Under the pieces are notes generated by a model. That model was not told where the DNA came from. It did not search any database and saw only the letters and a program-made list of their open reading frames with translations. A stretch of DNA of 64,000 nt. It comes from Torreya grandis. Taxonomy: Eukaryota > Streptophyta > Pinopsida > Cupressales > Taxaceae. Numbering within the stretch: position 1 is the first letter of the stretch; the number at the start of each line of letters is the position of its first letter. The stretch covers positions 806,001 to 870,000 of the forward strand of contig JARHVA010004226.1 in assembly GCA_037957365.1 (NCBI GenBank), written 5' to 3'. The position numbers and the translations under genes are program-made. This document shows, piece after piece, positions 24,215 to 36,462 of this stretch.

Positions 24215-25260
24215 TTGATCCTAAAACAAATACCATTTCCTCTACTTAATGTTTCATATCATTTCCAAGATGGAAATGTTATGTTTATTGAGGAAACTAC
24301 AAGAATTGAATATAACACCCCATCATGCCCTCAACCAATAACAATCTCTCAAGAACTCACACCAACTGAACATGATAAATTTAATTTATTATTTGATAAA
24401 TATCATGATACTTTCACTTGGTTATACAAGGACATGCCTAACATTGATCATAGTATCATGGTGCATAACATAATCACCTATCCAAATGCCAAACCCGTGT
24501 GGTAAAAGTTACATAAATTTCCCCCTAAAATTTTCAATTTATGCCATAAAGAAATAATTAAAATTCTAGATTCCAAATTTATCAATCCTATATAATATTT
24601 GAATGGGTCTCAAATATTATCCCTATTCACAAAAAATTCACCATGGTCATTCGCATTTGCATCAATTTTCATAACCTCAATCTTATTTATCCCAAAGACA
24701 ACTTCTCATTACCTTCCATAGATGCCATTATTGATTCCACTTTTGGATATGAAATGTTATCCCTCATGGATGTTTTTTTGAGCTTTAATAAAATTCATAT
24801 TTCCCATGAAGATCAATATAAGACAATTTTCACCATAGAATGGGGCACATATTATTACATTAAAATTCCCTTCAAACTTAAAAATGCCAGAGATTACCTA
24901 TCAACAAACTATGAACCTCATTTTCCATGACCTTATTCATAATATTGTGGAAACCTATGTGGACAATCTCATTTCCAAGTATAAAAGCCACATAAATCAT
25001 CTTTTTGATCTTGTTATCATCTTTGATTGCATCATCAAATATAAAGTTATAATAAACCCCTACAAATGTGTCTTTGGCATCACATCTAGTAAATTGATAA
25101 GGTTCATAGTATCTCTTCATATTATTGATGTTGATCCTACTAAGATTAATGCTATTGTCAACATACCTATTTCTTGTTCCATTCTAGATATTTGCACTTA
25201 CCTTGGAAATCTTGGGGAAATAAGATGATTTATCCTCAAAATGGATTATTTTATATATTC
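24215..25260 (+). pseudogene. Reverse transcriptase of element L, broken
   Basis: It opens with a pre-RT segment ending in FTWLYKDMPNIDHSIMVH (family F.W.y.DMPGid), up to a stop at 24502. The fingers-palm follow from 24643 (NLNLIYPKDNFSLPSIDAII and SLMDVF...HEDQYKTIFTIEWGTYYYIKIPF), then a frameshift near 24880, then IFHDLIHNIVETYVDNLISK and YKCVFGITSSKLIRFIVS. The PKDxFPLPxID and MIHxxVExYVDD signatures indicate the Tat lineage. The catalytic YVDD has become YVDN (GAC-AAT), consistent with CpG-to-CpA change. The enzyme made cDNA from the element RNA. Confidence 0.85.
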
Positions 25261-25289
25261 TATTAATTCCCCTATCAAAAAAGCTAATG

Positions 25290-25750
25290 ATCTCTAAGGA
25301 ATGGATCCTTGTAAATTTTTTTTAACAATATGAAATAATAATTACTTCATCCACCCACCTTTTATCCACCCTCTAATGACCATCCTTTAATCTTGTACAC
25401 TTCTTCCATACCCATATCAGTTGGGGAAATGCTTTCCCAATAAGATGATATTGAAATAGATTATGCCATCTATTATATTAATCTAGGTATAATTTATTAT
25501 GAAAAATGTTATACTCAAGTCAAACATGATTGACTCGCTATATATTTTGTAGCTGAAAAGCTCCATCATTATATGTTATATCAAACAATGTATGTTATAG
25601 TCCATTATGATCTACTCCATCATTTATTCTCTAAATATTTTCTCTCTAGAGATAAAATTGGCAAGTGGATGGTCCTTTTAATGTAATTTTATCTCCACAT
25701 TATCAAGTAAAAAGTTATCAAAGGATAAATCATCACTGACCAACTCGTAA
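25290..25750 (+). pseudogene. First RNase H / RT connection of element L
   Basis: After the RT thumb the frame reads AEKLHHYMLYQTMYVIVHYD near 25552, then LFSKYFLSRDKIGKWMVLL and VIKGQ-like text to about 25735, with stops. This corresponds to the Ty3-type RNase H region (EKl..Lv.A..KLr.Y...H.i.v.td..pl..il......GRiaKW.l.L). It is degenerate but in the correct position. Confidence 0.6.
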
Positions 25751-25974
25751 CAGCTCCCATACTTGCTATCAATCACCTTCAAGATAGTCTCCCTAACAAT
25801 AATATCCTCTTTATTAAAGGTATTAATAGATATATATCTCTTAAAGATTAATTCCATATTTTCACTACTGATCTATAAACTAATAATCAAGAAGATTTTT
25901 CTATCTTTCCTAATACTACTAAATCTAAAGTAGTCATAGAAGAACTTCCCAAAATCAACATTGATTTATATGAA

Positions 25975-26400
25975 GACACTTAAACACTTCATTTTAATGG
26001 TGCCAAATGCCTTCAAGGAGATGGGGAAGGTTGTATACTCAGTATTGTTCATGGTAAAATCATTCCTCTGGCATTTTTACTTACATTTGATGTTACTAAT
26101 AACATGACAGAATACAAAGCATTAATCCTAGGCATGAGAGTGGTACTTGACTTAGACATTACATATCTGGATGTTTTGGGTGATTCCAAATTCATTTTCT
26201 AATATGTTAATGGTGATTATTAGTGAAAAAGTAAAAATATAATTTATTATCATCAAATATCCACTACTCTTTCCAAAGACTTCACTTTTTTTTCCATCGA
26301 TCCCATACTTAAAGATCAAAATTCTATCGTTAACTCCCTTACTTCTTTAGCATCTCTATTTCATCTACACTAAGTTATTACTGATTATACCCTTATTATT
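25975..26400 (+). pseudogene. Second (archaeal-type) RNase H of element L
   Basis: From about 25981 the frame reads HFNGAKCLQGDGEGCILSIV, then IIPLAFLLTFDVTNNMTEYKALILGMR and YLDVLGDSKFIF. This matches the plant Tat extra RNase H (FDGAs...GaGaG.il..p.g..i.fsf.L.F..TNN.AEYEAli.Gl...vfGDS.Li). The first acidic residue is Asn here (FNG instead of FDG), so one metal ligand is lost. The Glu in TEYKAL and the Asp in GDS are kept. Two RNase H regions in tandem support a Tat-clade assignment. Confidence 0.75.
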
Positions 26401-26629
26401 CAAGTAAGTACCAATCCTTAATTTAACCACAAGATCCAATTATCTATCATATTAATTATGTCACCATTTGATAGTGCCCATGGTACAAAGACAACATTTA
26501 ATTCTTTGAGCATCAAACCTATCCTCTGAACATAGATTCTCATGAAAAGACTTGAATTCACAAACAAGATTTGAAACATGTCTTTATATATAACATGCTT
26601 TATTATCATAATACTAAAGGTACCCTAAT

Positions 26630-27400
26630 TTATTATGTAATGAAATAAGAGGTTATTCCTCTCCTTGAATAAACACATGGGGGCATTTATGGTGGTCACT
26701 ATAGTGGACATGCTACAACACACATATGCTTATGTATAGGATACTTCTGGCCTACTCTTGAAAATGATGCCATCAGGTTAAATAAAAAGTGTAGTCCCTA
26801 ACAAATTCATGATGATCTCTTCCATTTTCCACAAGCCAAGCTCCAAATTATGGAGACTCCTTGGCCATTCTTAATGCAAGGATTATATCTCATAGGAAAA
26901 CTACCTAGATCACAGGATGGTCATGTCTTTATCATCATGACTACTGAGTATTTTACCAAATGGGTTAAATACATGCCTCTTTTAAATGTCACTAGAACCA
27001 CTATTTATAAATTCACCCTCAATAAAATTATTTATCATTTTGGATTTCCCCATACTATCATCTTTTATAATGGTGGTAATTTCAAAAATAAAGACATGAA
27101 ATAACTCTATGCTAAATTCAAAATCTCTCCCAAATTTTACACATCGTACCATCCATAATGTAATGGAAAAATTGAGGCCACTAAAAAATCCTAAATAAAA
27201 TTCTCCATAAGCTAATCCATGAAACTCGTATGGATTGACATCTTCATTTATATCCAACTCTTTGGGCCTATCGCACTAGCATTTACACTGTCACTAGGGT
27301 AACACCCTTTTCACTAGTTTATAGTTCTAAATATATCCTCTCATTATAATTTGAATTTCATTCTATATGTATTTCTTCATATCATAATAACCAATGAGAA
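26630..27400 (+). pseudogene. Integrase of element L, broken
   Basis: The zinc-binding part is visible as GIYGGHYSGHATTH near 26680 and NKKCSP near 26790. The core follows from 26850: WPFLMQGLYLIGKLP, HVFIIMTTEYFTKWVKYMPL, FPHTIIFYNGGNF and SYHP near 27150. The second catalytic Asp of the DDE triad is lost: the family 'tDnGt.F' reads 'YNGGNF' here, and the first Asp (WGiDliG) reads LYLIG. The product inserted element cDNA into the chromosome. The distal part beyond 27200 is badly frameshifted. Confidence 0.8.
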
Positions 27401-27830
27401 ATTAAGTGAATCTTACCTTTATGCTCTTGATCTTCTTGATGAACATTGTCTATCCGCTCTACAACATAATCACCAATACAAGGCTTACATTAGCAAATAA
27501 CATAGAAAAAGGGTTAAAGTCTAAAATTTCAATATTATTGACCTTATCCTTAAATTATATTACACCCATGATAAAGAGGGAAAATATTCCCAAAAATGGT
27601 GGTGCCCTTATCTAGTAAAAGACATACTTGGTCATAGCACCTATTGCCTTCAAACTAATGAAGGCCATATTTTCAAAGAACCCACAAATTCATAATTTTT
27701 AAAGAAGTAATTTTCATAGATCTCTCTATTCTTATCATTCTCTCTATCTTCTATCCTACTAATAGTTTTTAGAGGATGTCTTTATGGGTCTCATCCTCTG
27801 TAGCAGTTTATCTTTCCATAAACCTTAGTT
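27401..27830 (+). pseudogene. C-terminal end of element L integrase region
   Basis: Coding-like fragments continue after the integrase core in mixed frames. They may include a 'GPYIVK..' type ending: the sequence near 27590-27620 gives WWCPYLVKD in one frame. Beyond 27700 I see no further coding signal. Confidence 0.35.
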
Positions 27831-27834
27831 CCTT

Positions 27835-28140
27835 CTCTTGGTCCTTTGGTTTCTTTTTCTCATGAGTTATAATGTAAAACTATGGATAGGACATGATATT
27901 CCTCATGATTTTTTTCCCTATTGTTTCATTACTTTCCAATGATTTTCACACCCCTTGGGTTTTTCTTTTGTGAGTTGTAATATAAGACCATAGATAGGAC
28001 CAAGCCTTCCTCACAAATACCATCTTTCTCATTTATTTTATTTTCACATGCTTTGTTCACCCTCTTAGGTATTTATTTTATGAGATACATTTTAAGACCA
28101 TGGATAGGACTAGGCCTTTCTCATAAAATTATCATATTTA
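27835..28140. repeat. Three-unit tandem repeat, period about 109 bp
   Basis: The block 'taagaccatggataggac' with variants has its GATAGGAC core at 27885, 27993 and 28103. Each is preceded by 'tcatgagttataatg'-like and followed by 'caagccttcctca'-like sequence. Tandem arrays between pol and the 3' LTR are known from Tat-type elements. Confidence 0.75.
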
Positions 28141-30021
28141 ATAAATTCAATGTTCCTTTTTTAGAACGTCAAAAAAATGGTTACACATTTATGATCCCTT
28201 GTTCTCAGCTTTAGCTTTTGTTTTTTTTTGTAGATAAACTTTGTAAAATAAACTATGTTATCATGTTTTCCTAAAATTCAAACATTCTTATGATAAGGAA
28301 TCATACTTACCTGTCATTCTCTCCCCTTTTCACCTTAGTCACATTTTTTGTAATTTAAAGTAATTTAAATTATTTCATGTCTCACTCCTATTGATTTCCT
28401 TTCCTTTCATTCCAATTTGGATAAATGAATATCAAAGTAAAGATAAAACTTTTATTTCACCTAAATAAATAAGACTCTTAGACATCATACTCTTTGAGGT
28501 CTCTTTCTTAGCAACCAAGTCCAAATTATTCCAATGATAGTCATCTTTAGAACCCATGTTTGGTTTTCTGAATCTGTATAGAGGAGGAATAGAAAAATCC
28601 ATAAAAATTTAAAATCTAAATCATTTGAAACAAAAGGCAATGATACATAAGGCAACATACAAAGTCAAAAGTCAAAATCACACCAAAAGATGTGATTCAT
28701 AACACATCTCCTATTTTCAATCAAAGCTCAAACTCCATAGTTGGCCTTATGATAGAGCTGAGGTCCATTGGAGTGCAGTAGGATAGTAGATTAGAATAAG
28801 GGAATTCAAAATAATCCATGGTGCCACCTAATTTCTCACACAAGTACCCAATCTTCACAGTAGACTGATGGCTCTGTAAGGGGTCCTGAGGATGGGGAAC
28901 ATGTTGTGGGAAGGTAGGTTCATTTTAATTTTCATGCAAACAACCTTTCTAGGATGATATTCATACATAATTTGTTGACCTAAGATTTGTGTGGCTAGGA
29001 GAAGTTCCTTAGAGTCCTTAATGCTTTATTTTATTTTATTTTGACAAACCTAATTTGAGTGTCTTGACTTCAATACAAAGTTTATCTATATTTATTTTTC
29101 CTTCATTTTCCTCTCCACACATTTCATTTCCCTATTGATAGGAAAGTGTGATTCTAAATCTATTTTCCCACTTCTATATTTCCTCTTCTTCATATCTTAA
29201 AAACATGCTAGCACTACTTTGTTCCAATTTTATCTATCCTTAGACAATATGATTGAACAACTCTGGATTATTTTATTTACACCTATGCTTTACATTTCTA
29301 GGAATACTTTGGTTTTTTATACCATTTTACATTGTTATACTTCCATTTTTTTGGATAGCTACATCTGTTTCTATTTTCATGTACTTTTTCCATTATTGAG
29401 TGAGGTTGGATTATTACCTCTCACTCACCAATGTTGTTTTCCCTTTTTCATATTTTTTCCATTGATAATTAAATAAGGATTGCTACTGCTCACTCATCAA
29501 TTTTGTTTTACAATTTTCTTGTCCACATTTTTTTAAGTAAGGATTGTTAATACTTTCACATTGATTTTTGTTTACCATTTTTTTTAACATGTATCCTTGG
29601 TTTGACTTGGTTGGTTTGCCTTTCTTACTTAAGGTTTACTTGTTTGATTTTTTCGGTCATTTAGTAACCTTGGCTTTTCAATTACCTGGTTTACTCTAAT
29701 TTTGACATGGTCATTTGGTCCTAACTTAACATTTATCACCCTAAATTACCAAATTTATAAGTACATCTCATCTACACCACATTCATTATCTTAGCTTTCC
29801 TGTGTTTGTTTATTTTTGATATTAAGTTTTTCATCCTTGAGTTTGTCCAAAGTAGTCTCTACACCCTCCATGATCAAAACTAAAAACACAAAAAATAACC
29901 ATCCGATAATAAAGACAAGTCAAGGTATAAATACATTACTTTTATTTTTAGTTATTTCATTTTTATCCATTTACTTTCATTTATTTTATAATTTAAAATA
30001 CTAAAATTTATTTAGCTTTAG
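28141..30021 (+). other. 3' untranslated region of element L
   Basis: Non-coding, T-rich DNA between the integrase and the 3' LTR. It contains a degenerate three-unit array at 29395-29590. No purine-rich tract survives immediately before the LTR at 30022. I see no additional gene. Confidence 0.5.
29395..29590. repeat. Degenerate three-unit tandem repeat, about 65-70 bp
   Basis: Units carry 'gaggttggattattacctc', 'taaggattgctactgctca' and 'taaggattgttaatac' at 29402, 29474 and 29538. Each is followed by 'caatgttgttt' or 'gatttttgttt' and a T-rich tail. Confidence 0.5.
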
Positions 30022-31277
30022 TGATGTGTGTTGTTATGTTCTTTTCTCAAAGAACCATCCCTTATTACACCTGAGTGACATGTGATGAGCTTCGAGTGGA
30101 GAATATGTATACACATAATATTTTAAAAATTTATTAATTACTGATGCTTTTTGTCTTGTAGGAACCTATTGAGTCTTAATATCTCTGAGTTCATGCCTTA
30201 AAAGGTACACCTAGAAATGGGTGGGCAAATTAGTGGTGATTCATAAGATTGTTGTCCTCTATACCACCACTTGTTATCAATCCAACCTTATCATAAACAC
30301 TTCCTTAATCTTTTTTTCCTCTCTTGCACACTCCTTCAATATTTCACCACCTTCATTATCCCATTTCTAAACCTAAAACCCTTTTTCATTATTTATGTTA
30401 CATTGGTGGCCCCTTCAACCCTGTACTCATATTGATAAAACATATTTAGGGTCTAGGTCAGCCCCTGACTGACCTAAACCAAGACCTAATTTATTTTTTA
30501 TCAATAAGTTAGGCTGACCTTGTTGGATAAACTTTTGGAAAGGTTTAGGGTTAGATTAAAAAATATATATACATTAATTTCACTATTTCTTAGAGAGAGA
30601 CAACTGAGTTAATTATTCATTTTCACTTTTCTATAATATTCTCTTCTACCATTCTACTTAAGGAGTTATAGCTTAAGGTCTACAATTGGAGAATAATATT
30701 GTCTTGTGGAAAAATCTTGGATTATTTTGCCTTTCTTAATTATCCTTACAAACCACAATAACCTCTTTTGAAGTACCTTTGGACAAGGGAGAGATTGAGT
30801 CTCAATGGGCTCATCTTCAAGGTAAGTATCTTTAACTTTACTCATCTATTTTAGTAGATAGAAGTATCATAAATAATGTATTTTTTAAAATATTACTCTC
30901 TTCATACATTAGGGTTTTACCTATAATAATTTAATTAGGATTCTCCTATGCATGTTTAATTTTTATGTTTACTAACCCACACTTTATGCCACAAGTTTTG
31001 GTGAGCAGTAGATTAGATTTTACTTTACTTATCATTATCCTAAGTGAATATGAAAACATAGGACCTAGATAAGGTTTTTTCATGGTGTTGATTTACTAGA
31101 GGATTTGGAACCCTCTCTAGTGATTTTATTATGATAAGATATCCCTTGGTTAGGTCTAGCAAATCCATCTTGGTCATGGCCCCAAATATCTAATGTCTCA
31201 ACAATCAAAAGTGTAAGTAGGATTTATCTACTTCAAGATCAGATTGATTAATAGATCAATTGAATTTTCCTTTGCAT
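30022..31277 (+). repeat. LTR-L2 (3' LTR of element L)
   Basis: It begins TGATGTGTGTTG and follows the same block order as LTR-L1, with the TATA box at 30563-30572 and 'gtaagtaggatttat' near the end. AAACA after it duplicates the target bases found before LTR-L1. It differs from L1 by many transitions and by indels, including extra sequence near its start. Confidence 0.8.
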
Positions 31278-32180
31278 AAACACCCAAGTTCACACTTTGT
31301 GATGGAAAGGGTGATATTTAGTAACATCTTCAATCTTTTAATGTAACATCCCTTGATTATTATTCTAATGAAAAATTATTGACCAAATTATTTTCATGTA
31401 GCTTAAAGGAATATGCTTTAAAATGGTTCTATGATCTTTGAATATAATCAATAAGTACATTCAAATCCATAACCAATAAAATTTTAACACATTTTTTCAA
31501 TCAACATTATTGAAAAGATGTCATACACACAAATTAATATGATTAAACAAGGAACTAATGAACCAATTAATGAATATGTATTGAGATATAATACTATTTG
31601 GGCCAAAATGACAAATCTGATGGTGGATAAAGAATTTCAAGACATATTCAAGAAATTTTTTCTTGATCCTTTACATGAGTCTATTGTTTTTAAGAAATTC
31701 AAATCATTTGATGACTTATGCCATATTTTTCAAGATAGATAAATGAAACTTTTTACATTAAAAATTCTTAATTCTATAGCTAATACACTAACTACATCTA
31801 CTAAAAAGTTTCATATAAAGATAAGTTACAAGGTAAAACCTACTAATGTTAAAAAAAATGTAACTACCATAATTAATATATTTTCATGACAACCTAATAG
31901 GATCATCTTTCTAATGCACCTAAGAGACAATTTATACAATTACCTGAATCTTCAAATTCATTACTTCTAAAGTTGGTAGAGTGTCATCTCATATCTCTCC
32001 CTCTTCACATGGTGGTAAATATGAGTTGACCTTTATCAAAAGGATACAATGCCAATGCCTATTGTGACTATCACTAAAGTTTAGGGAATTCTATAAATAA
32101 ATGTTATAAAATAAAGCACAAGATGCATGACCTTATTGATAGTGATCATCTTACCTTTGAGGATCCCCCCACAAATTCAA
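31278..32180 (+). pseudogene. gag of outer element B, continuation after element L
   Basis: The frame from 31283 gives PKFTLCDGKGD, then LLTKLFSCSLKEYALKWFYDL. After a frameshift, 31518-31742 gives QGTNEPINEYVLRYNTIWAK and DPLHESIVFKKFKSFDDLCH, all typical of the retrotransposon gag domain. Near 32055 a degenerate knuckle-like motif AYCDYH...GNSINKCYKIKHKMHDL marks the gag C-terminus. The domain order is correct, and the frame at the left edge is in register with 16425-16790. Confidence 0.75.
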
Positions 32181-32339
32181 GAGCACAACCAAATGATTAT
32201 CACAAAAAAATTCAATAATTCCTTACAATATCATTCTAAAATAACTCTAGAAGTGTAAATGACATATCATGCACATCCTCCTCCATAAAATAATGGGTAC
32301 CCATTATATGGGATTATTGGAACATTTATACATGAGAAA

Positions 32340-32640
32340 CATCCTATGGTTATGAGACATTATATTTCATTTTATGACAATGAGATTGAGCATGATGACT
32401 CAGATCTTTATTCTTTATTTATTAGGGCATATATTGATCATCAACCTATACATAGTGTTATGATTGAAAATGGTGCTAGTGAGAATTTATGTACCATGAA
32501 ATTAATAAAACATTTGAGATACACACATGATGATTTATTCCCTTCGAGTAAAATGATAAAATAATTTGATGGGAAGCTACAACAAGTTTTTGGTGAAGTT
32601 AATTTACCTCTTCAGGTTGTCCAACAAATGTGAACACCAA
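32340..32640 (+). pseudogene. Aspartic protease of outer element B, broken
   Basis: IRAYIDHQPIHSVMIENGAS followed by ENLCTMKLIKHL is the Gypsy protease active-site region (family vmiDnGssiNv...l..l), with Asp replaced by Glu. Downstream, FPSSKMIK, FDGKLQQVFGEVNLPLQV matches the usual distal protease segment. RT, RNase H and integrase of element B are missing or unrecognisable to the right. Confidence 0.65.
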
Positions 32641-33543
32641 ATTTTTAGTTATACCACATATGAGAGTTTTTGATGTGTTATTATGATGTCCTTGGATACA
32701 TGATGTCCATGTAATACCTTACAAAGTGCATGGTTATCTTAAGTATATTCAATCCAACAAGGTAATTATAGTTTATGGGATTACATATGAACATCCTTTG
32801 TAACAAGTAAAGTTTTTTCCATGAAAATTGAATATATAATCTACTTATGTTAATAATGCATGAAAGGGTAAGCAACAAGCAATACCATTTCCTAGGCACC
32901 CCATACTTGAGATCCATTTACATTAGATATATTTAATGGACTCTTTGATATCCTCATTCATTCCTTTACCACCTATCTATTTAACTACATCAAAACACCA
33001 TGTTTCAAAATGGGTAACAAGATAAATTATTACACTAAGGAAATTATAGAGCACAAAAAAACTAGGTTACACAAACCCCTACATGTTATATTACTACTTC
33101 ACAACCACAAAATCCTATGATACACCACAAATTATACACATTTAGATTTGACACATATACATGATCCTTGGTAGCACAACCGATTTACTATACCACATTC
33201 AGGGTATAGAGCACCCTATGATCATCCACTATATGGGATCATCGGATAACATTATCTTTATAAACATTCTAAAAAATTAAAAAAATAAATAAAAAATCCA
33301 AAATTCCAATAAAAAATCAAATATTCAAGAAAGTACAAAAACATTCAATAATAAAAAATACCAAAAATATTTATCATTTCACATGTTTACTAGCCTTTGC
33401 ATATGTTGTTTACTTTATGTTAGTAGATATCATATCATTTATATACACACATATATTTCATAGGTACTTCAGAGTGACATAAACATATATTATACCCATG
33501 ATATCTCAAGCATGCAAATGTTAGACCATTCCTCTTCCAACAT
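32641..33543 (+). other. Remaining internal region of element B
   Basis: Short coding-like scraps at 32880-32920 (AIPFPRHPILEIHL in one frame) and then A-rich non-coding DNA. Most of pol appears deleted. The A-rich block at 33270-33360 and the sequence after it match DNA upstream of LTR-B1 and the inverted copy near 62 kb. Confidence 0.45.
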
Positions 33544-33557
33544 GATACATTATGTTG
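33544..33557 (+). other. PPT-like junction of element B
   Basis: TATGTTGGGGGCATC lies at the start of LTR-B2. The same TTGGGGGCATC occurs at 9003 and 14058. It is the only G-rich run in this AT-rich context and sits where the polypurine tract is expected. Confidence 0.5.
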
Positions 33558-36462
33558 GGGGCATCTTGATTCTATATGATCATGATTGACACATGTTCTA
33601 TTTTTTTATGATCATTTTCCATTATCTTACTGAGCTTATATATCTTACACATTCCTATACCCATGTTGTTATCTTACATAGTGTATTTGATATGCTATTA
33701 TACATGACATTTTGCTAACACATGTATATAAGGACTAATATCACATGATTATGCTAGTTATTTACATCTCATTACTTCATCTATTTACATTATCTCACTT
33801 GAGTGTATTTCTTATTTGCTTCTTTGTCTTACTTGTGAAACATTTGAACATGTTCCTTTACTTGTTGTCCATAGTGCCCTAAGTATTGCTTGTTTATTTG
33901 GTGTTTGGAAAATTTCACATGTCTTTCACTTGATTGTTAGGCATTTGAACATGCCACTTATTAATGGTCTTATTGGACCCATCCTTGTATGACATTTGAG
34001 TAATATTTTAGGTGTGCTTAATTTCCTTTTGATCTTGTTATTTTATAGATGTTTCCATGATTTATATCATGCATATTAGGAATTGTTATATATGAATATT
34101 TCTAACTTCATTGATATATCTACTTCAACATGGTACTATTATATGCTTCTTTCACTACATGATTCATACATATAAACATAGTTGTCTTATCCTTTTAAGA
34201 TAAGGTGATTATCACTTTTATTATTTTCTCAACTCAAAAGGGGGGTATATTAGTGGGGAATGTCATAAAATACATGACTCCACATATATACATTTAACAA
34301 AATAGGCATAATTTGATTCAATTTACACATTTTACATGATTTAAATATACACTTGGGACAAATATCTATAAATTGGGCATAAATTTAGGAAAAATATTTT
34401 TAGATTTGTGATTCATATTATACATATGTTATAGAGAAAATATTAAGTTTTGACATATACTTCATATTGAAACATATTTGATGTGAACATGCACTAAATT
34501 ATAGATACACTTTCATATTATACATGCATATATGCACTAAACTTACCAATATGTACCATTTGAGATTTTATTTGTTGAATTAGATGGTTATTTTTATTAG
34601 TGAGATCAAAATTTGGTGTCCTTGATGGACTTGGAACTATGATTCTATTATTTTAGTTTGATATGGTTACATCATTTACCTCAAGTGATATTAGCTAAAT
34701 TAGCTAAATTAGCTAGATTCATTATATGAGATATTGGTTATACTTAGGTTATGCGATTGAGATTTTGTGTTATCAATGGAATTGGCATTTTTCATCCTCA
34801 TAATAGATTGAGAGTAAGATCACCTTCAAATTACCCTCTTCACATTTCCAAGGTTCAATTTTGAACCTCTCTCCAATGCTTTAACTACGAAGCATCTCTA
34901 CCAAGATAAACTACCAAGGGACACTATGGTTGAATCAACACACAAGTGTACTCCTTAAATACTCTATTTATTTTGAATAATTTTAAAATGATCTAATTTC
35001 AGATTATAAACACCAATTAAACCTGTAACATGTTATTGGTTGTAGGCCATTAACATACCATAAATTCAAGTGGTCTCTACCAAAGACAAGTTGTGTTGTA
35101 CATACCATGTTACACTTTTATTTCCTTTAACCTAGTAATTTAATCCTTATGAATTAATTAATTAAGGATGTGCAGGGGGATTTAAATGTTTAAATTTGGA
35201 ATTATATGTTAAACTAGTCTTGTAATACTTTCCACCTCATTGGGTCTAATTAATTATTTATTAATCCAACCTTGATAACTCTAATTATCTAGATCACTTG
35301 TAACCAAAAAAGGCCTAAAATATGATATATATTAGTCACTATCAGTTACATAACCTTGACAACTTTCCTTCTTCCTAGACACTTGTGTTCAAGATATGAT
35401 AATAGCATTGACACTACTATCCCTAATCATATTCAAGTGTCCTTACCTTAAAAAAACTCAATTTTGAAAATATTTTTATGTGTATGGGTCAACCTATGAA
35501 TTCCATTAACCCTTGCATGAGGATTATTTCAAAATATCTAGTATAAATACAATCCAAATCCAATGCATTTGGACATCTAGAAATATCAAGCAATCACCTC
35601 TTAAGCTTAGACATAAGACTAAATTTCAAAGAGCATAAATAAATTATTCTAACATATTCATTCCTATTTTTGTATCAATCATAGGATCAATCATAATAAA
35701 TGTCTAAAGTACTCAAAAGATAACTCATGAGACATATTTGTCAAGTTACAAACTAAATCACTGCATACATCTTCATGTAGTATATTGCATCTTTATACAC
35801 ACACATTCCCACACATAGAGTATAATTACATAAGTTTTAGGTCCTCCTTGGAGTATTGGATATATAGGCAAACCTCATTTATAGAGGATTATTTGAGGTC
35901 AACTTGACATCGTGATCCCACTAACTTAATTTTTAGTAAGGTAACTTAACCTAAGCTGAAAGGTAAGGTTTAAAATATAAAAAATGATATAGAACCTATT
36001 CATGACATCCAAATATAGTAAGTGAAAGGTGACATAAAACCCAAAAATTCCATGGTGTTCACATTTATATAGTAAACATTACGTACAAGATAGTTATGTC
36101 AATATTTAGATAATAGTATCGAAGTCAGTATTCACAAGTCGATGTAAGTGTCTAGATAAATAAAAATAATGTTTCCATAATATTACAAATAGTTATTCAA
36201 CATTAAATAACCTATTTTTATAGATATACATCTCAAATTTTTCTGTACATCATTGCATAAGCTAAGTATTATTTCTTCTTCATGATTGCATAATCAAAAT
36301 AGTATTAGTATTGTACTTTATATATTTAGAATATTTCATAATTCAACATTAAAATTGAATATCATAAACTAAATCATTTAATTATTTTAATTTAGGAATA
36401 GTTTACTTCACTCTTGAATATTTTATTCCTCCCAATCCTTAATTTAAAAAAAGGTTTAAACA
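33556..36462 (+). repeat. LTR-B2 (3' LTR of outer element B)
   Basis: About 2.9 kb. It is colinear with LTR-B1 in its second half (35.13-36.46 versus 14.9-16.25 kb) and in scattered blocks of the first half. The part 33.36-34.3 kb also aligns with the reverse complement of 60.98-62.05 kb, including 'ccttatccttttaagataagg' (there 'ccttttgtggtaagg') and 'ggggggtatattagtgggg'. It ends GGTTTAAACA. Confidence 0.7.

Larger units (their letters stand above)
16791..31277 (+). mobile_element. Ty3/Gypsy (Tat-like) LTR retrotransposon L, 14.5 kb, nested in element B
   Basis: Two LTRs (16791-18031 and 30022-31277) flank gag, protease, RT, RNase H, a second RNase H-like domain and integrase in that order, which is the Tat-type layout. 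The five bases AAACA precede the left LTR (16786-16790) and follow the right one (31278-31282) as a target-site duplication. Removing L and one copy restores the outer gag reading frame exactly. All genes are broken by stops and frameshifts. The internal region also holds a duplicated block with a family-B LTR piece (18.76-20.1 kb) and two tandem arrays (27.8-28.1 and 29.4-29.6 kb). Confidence 0.85.

Noticed and set aside
24000..25120. Overlapping ORFs on the minus strand within pol of element L
   Set aside because: The plus-strand frames carry the RT motifs; the minus frames are antisense shadows.
29219..29476. 85-codon hydrophobic ORF in the 3' region of element L (possible env-like gene)
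   Set aside because: It overlaps a degenerate tandem repeat and has T-rich composition. No signal peptide or surface-protein features beyond hydrophobicity.
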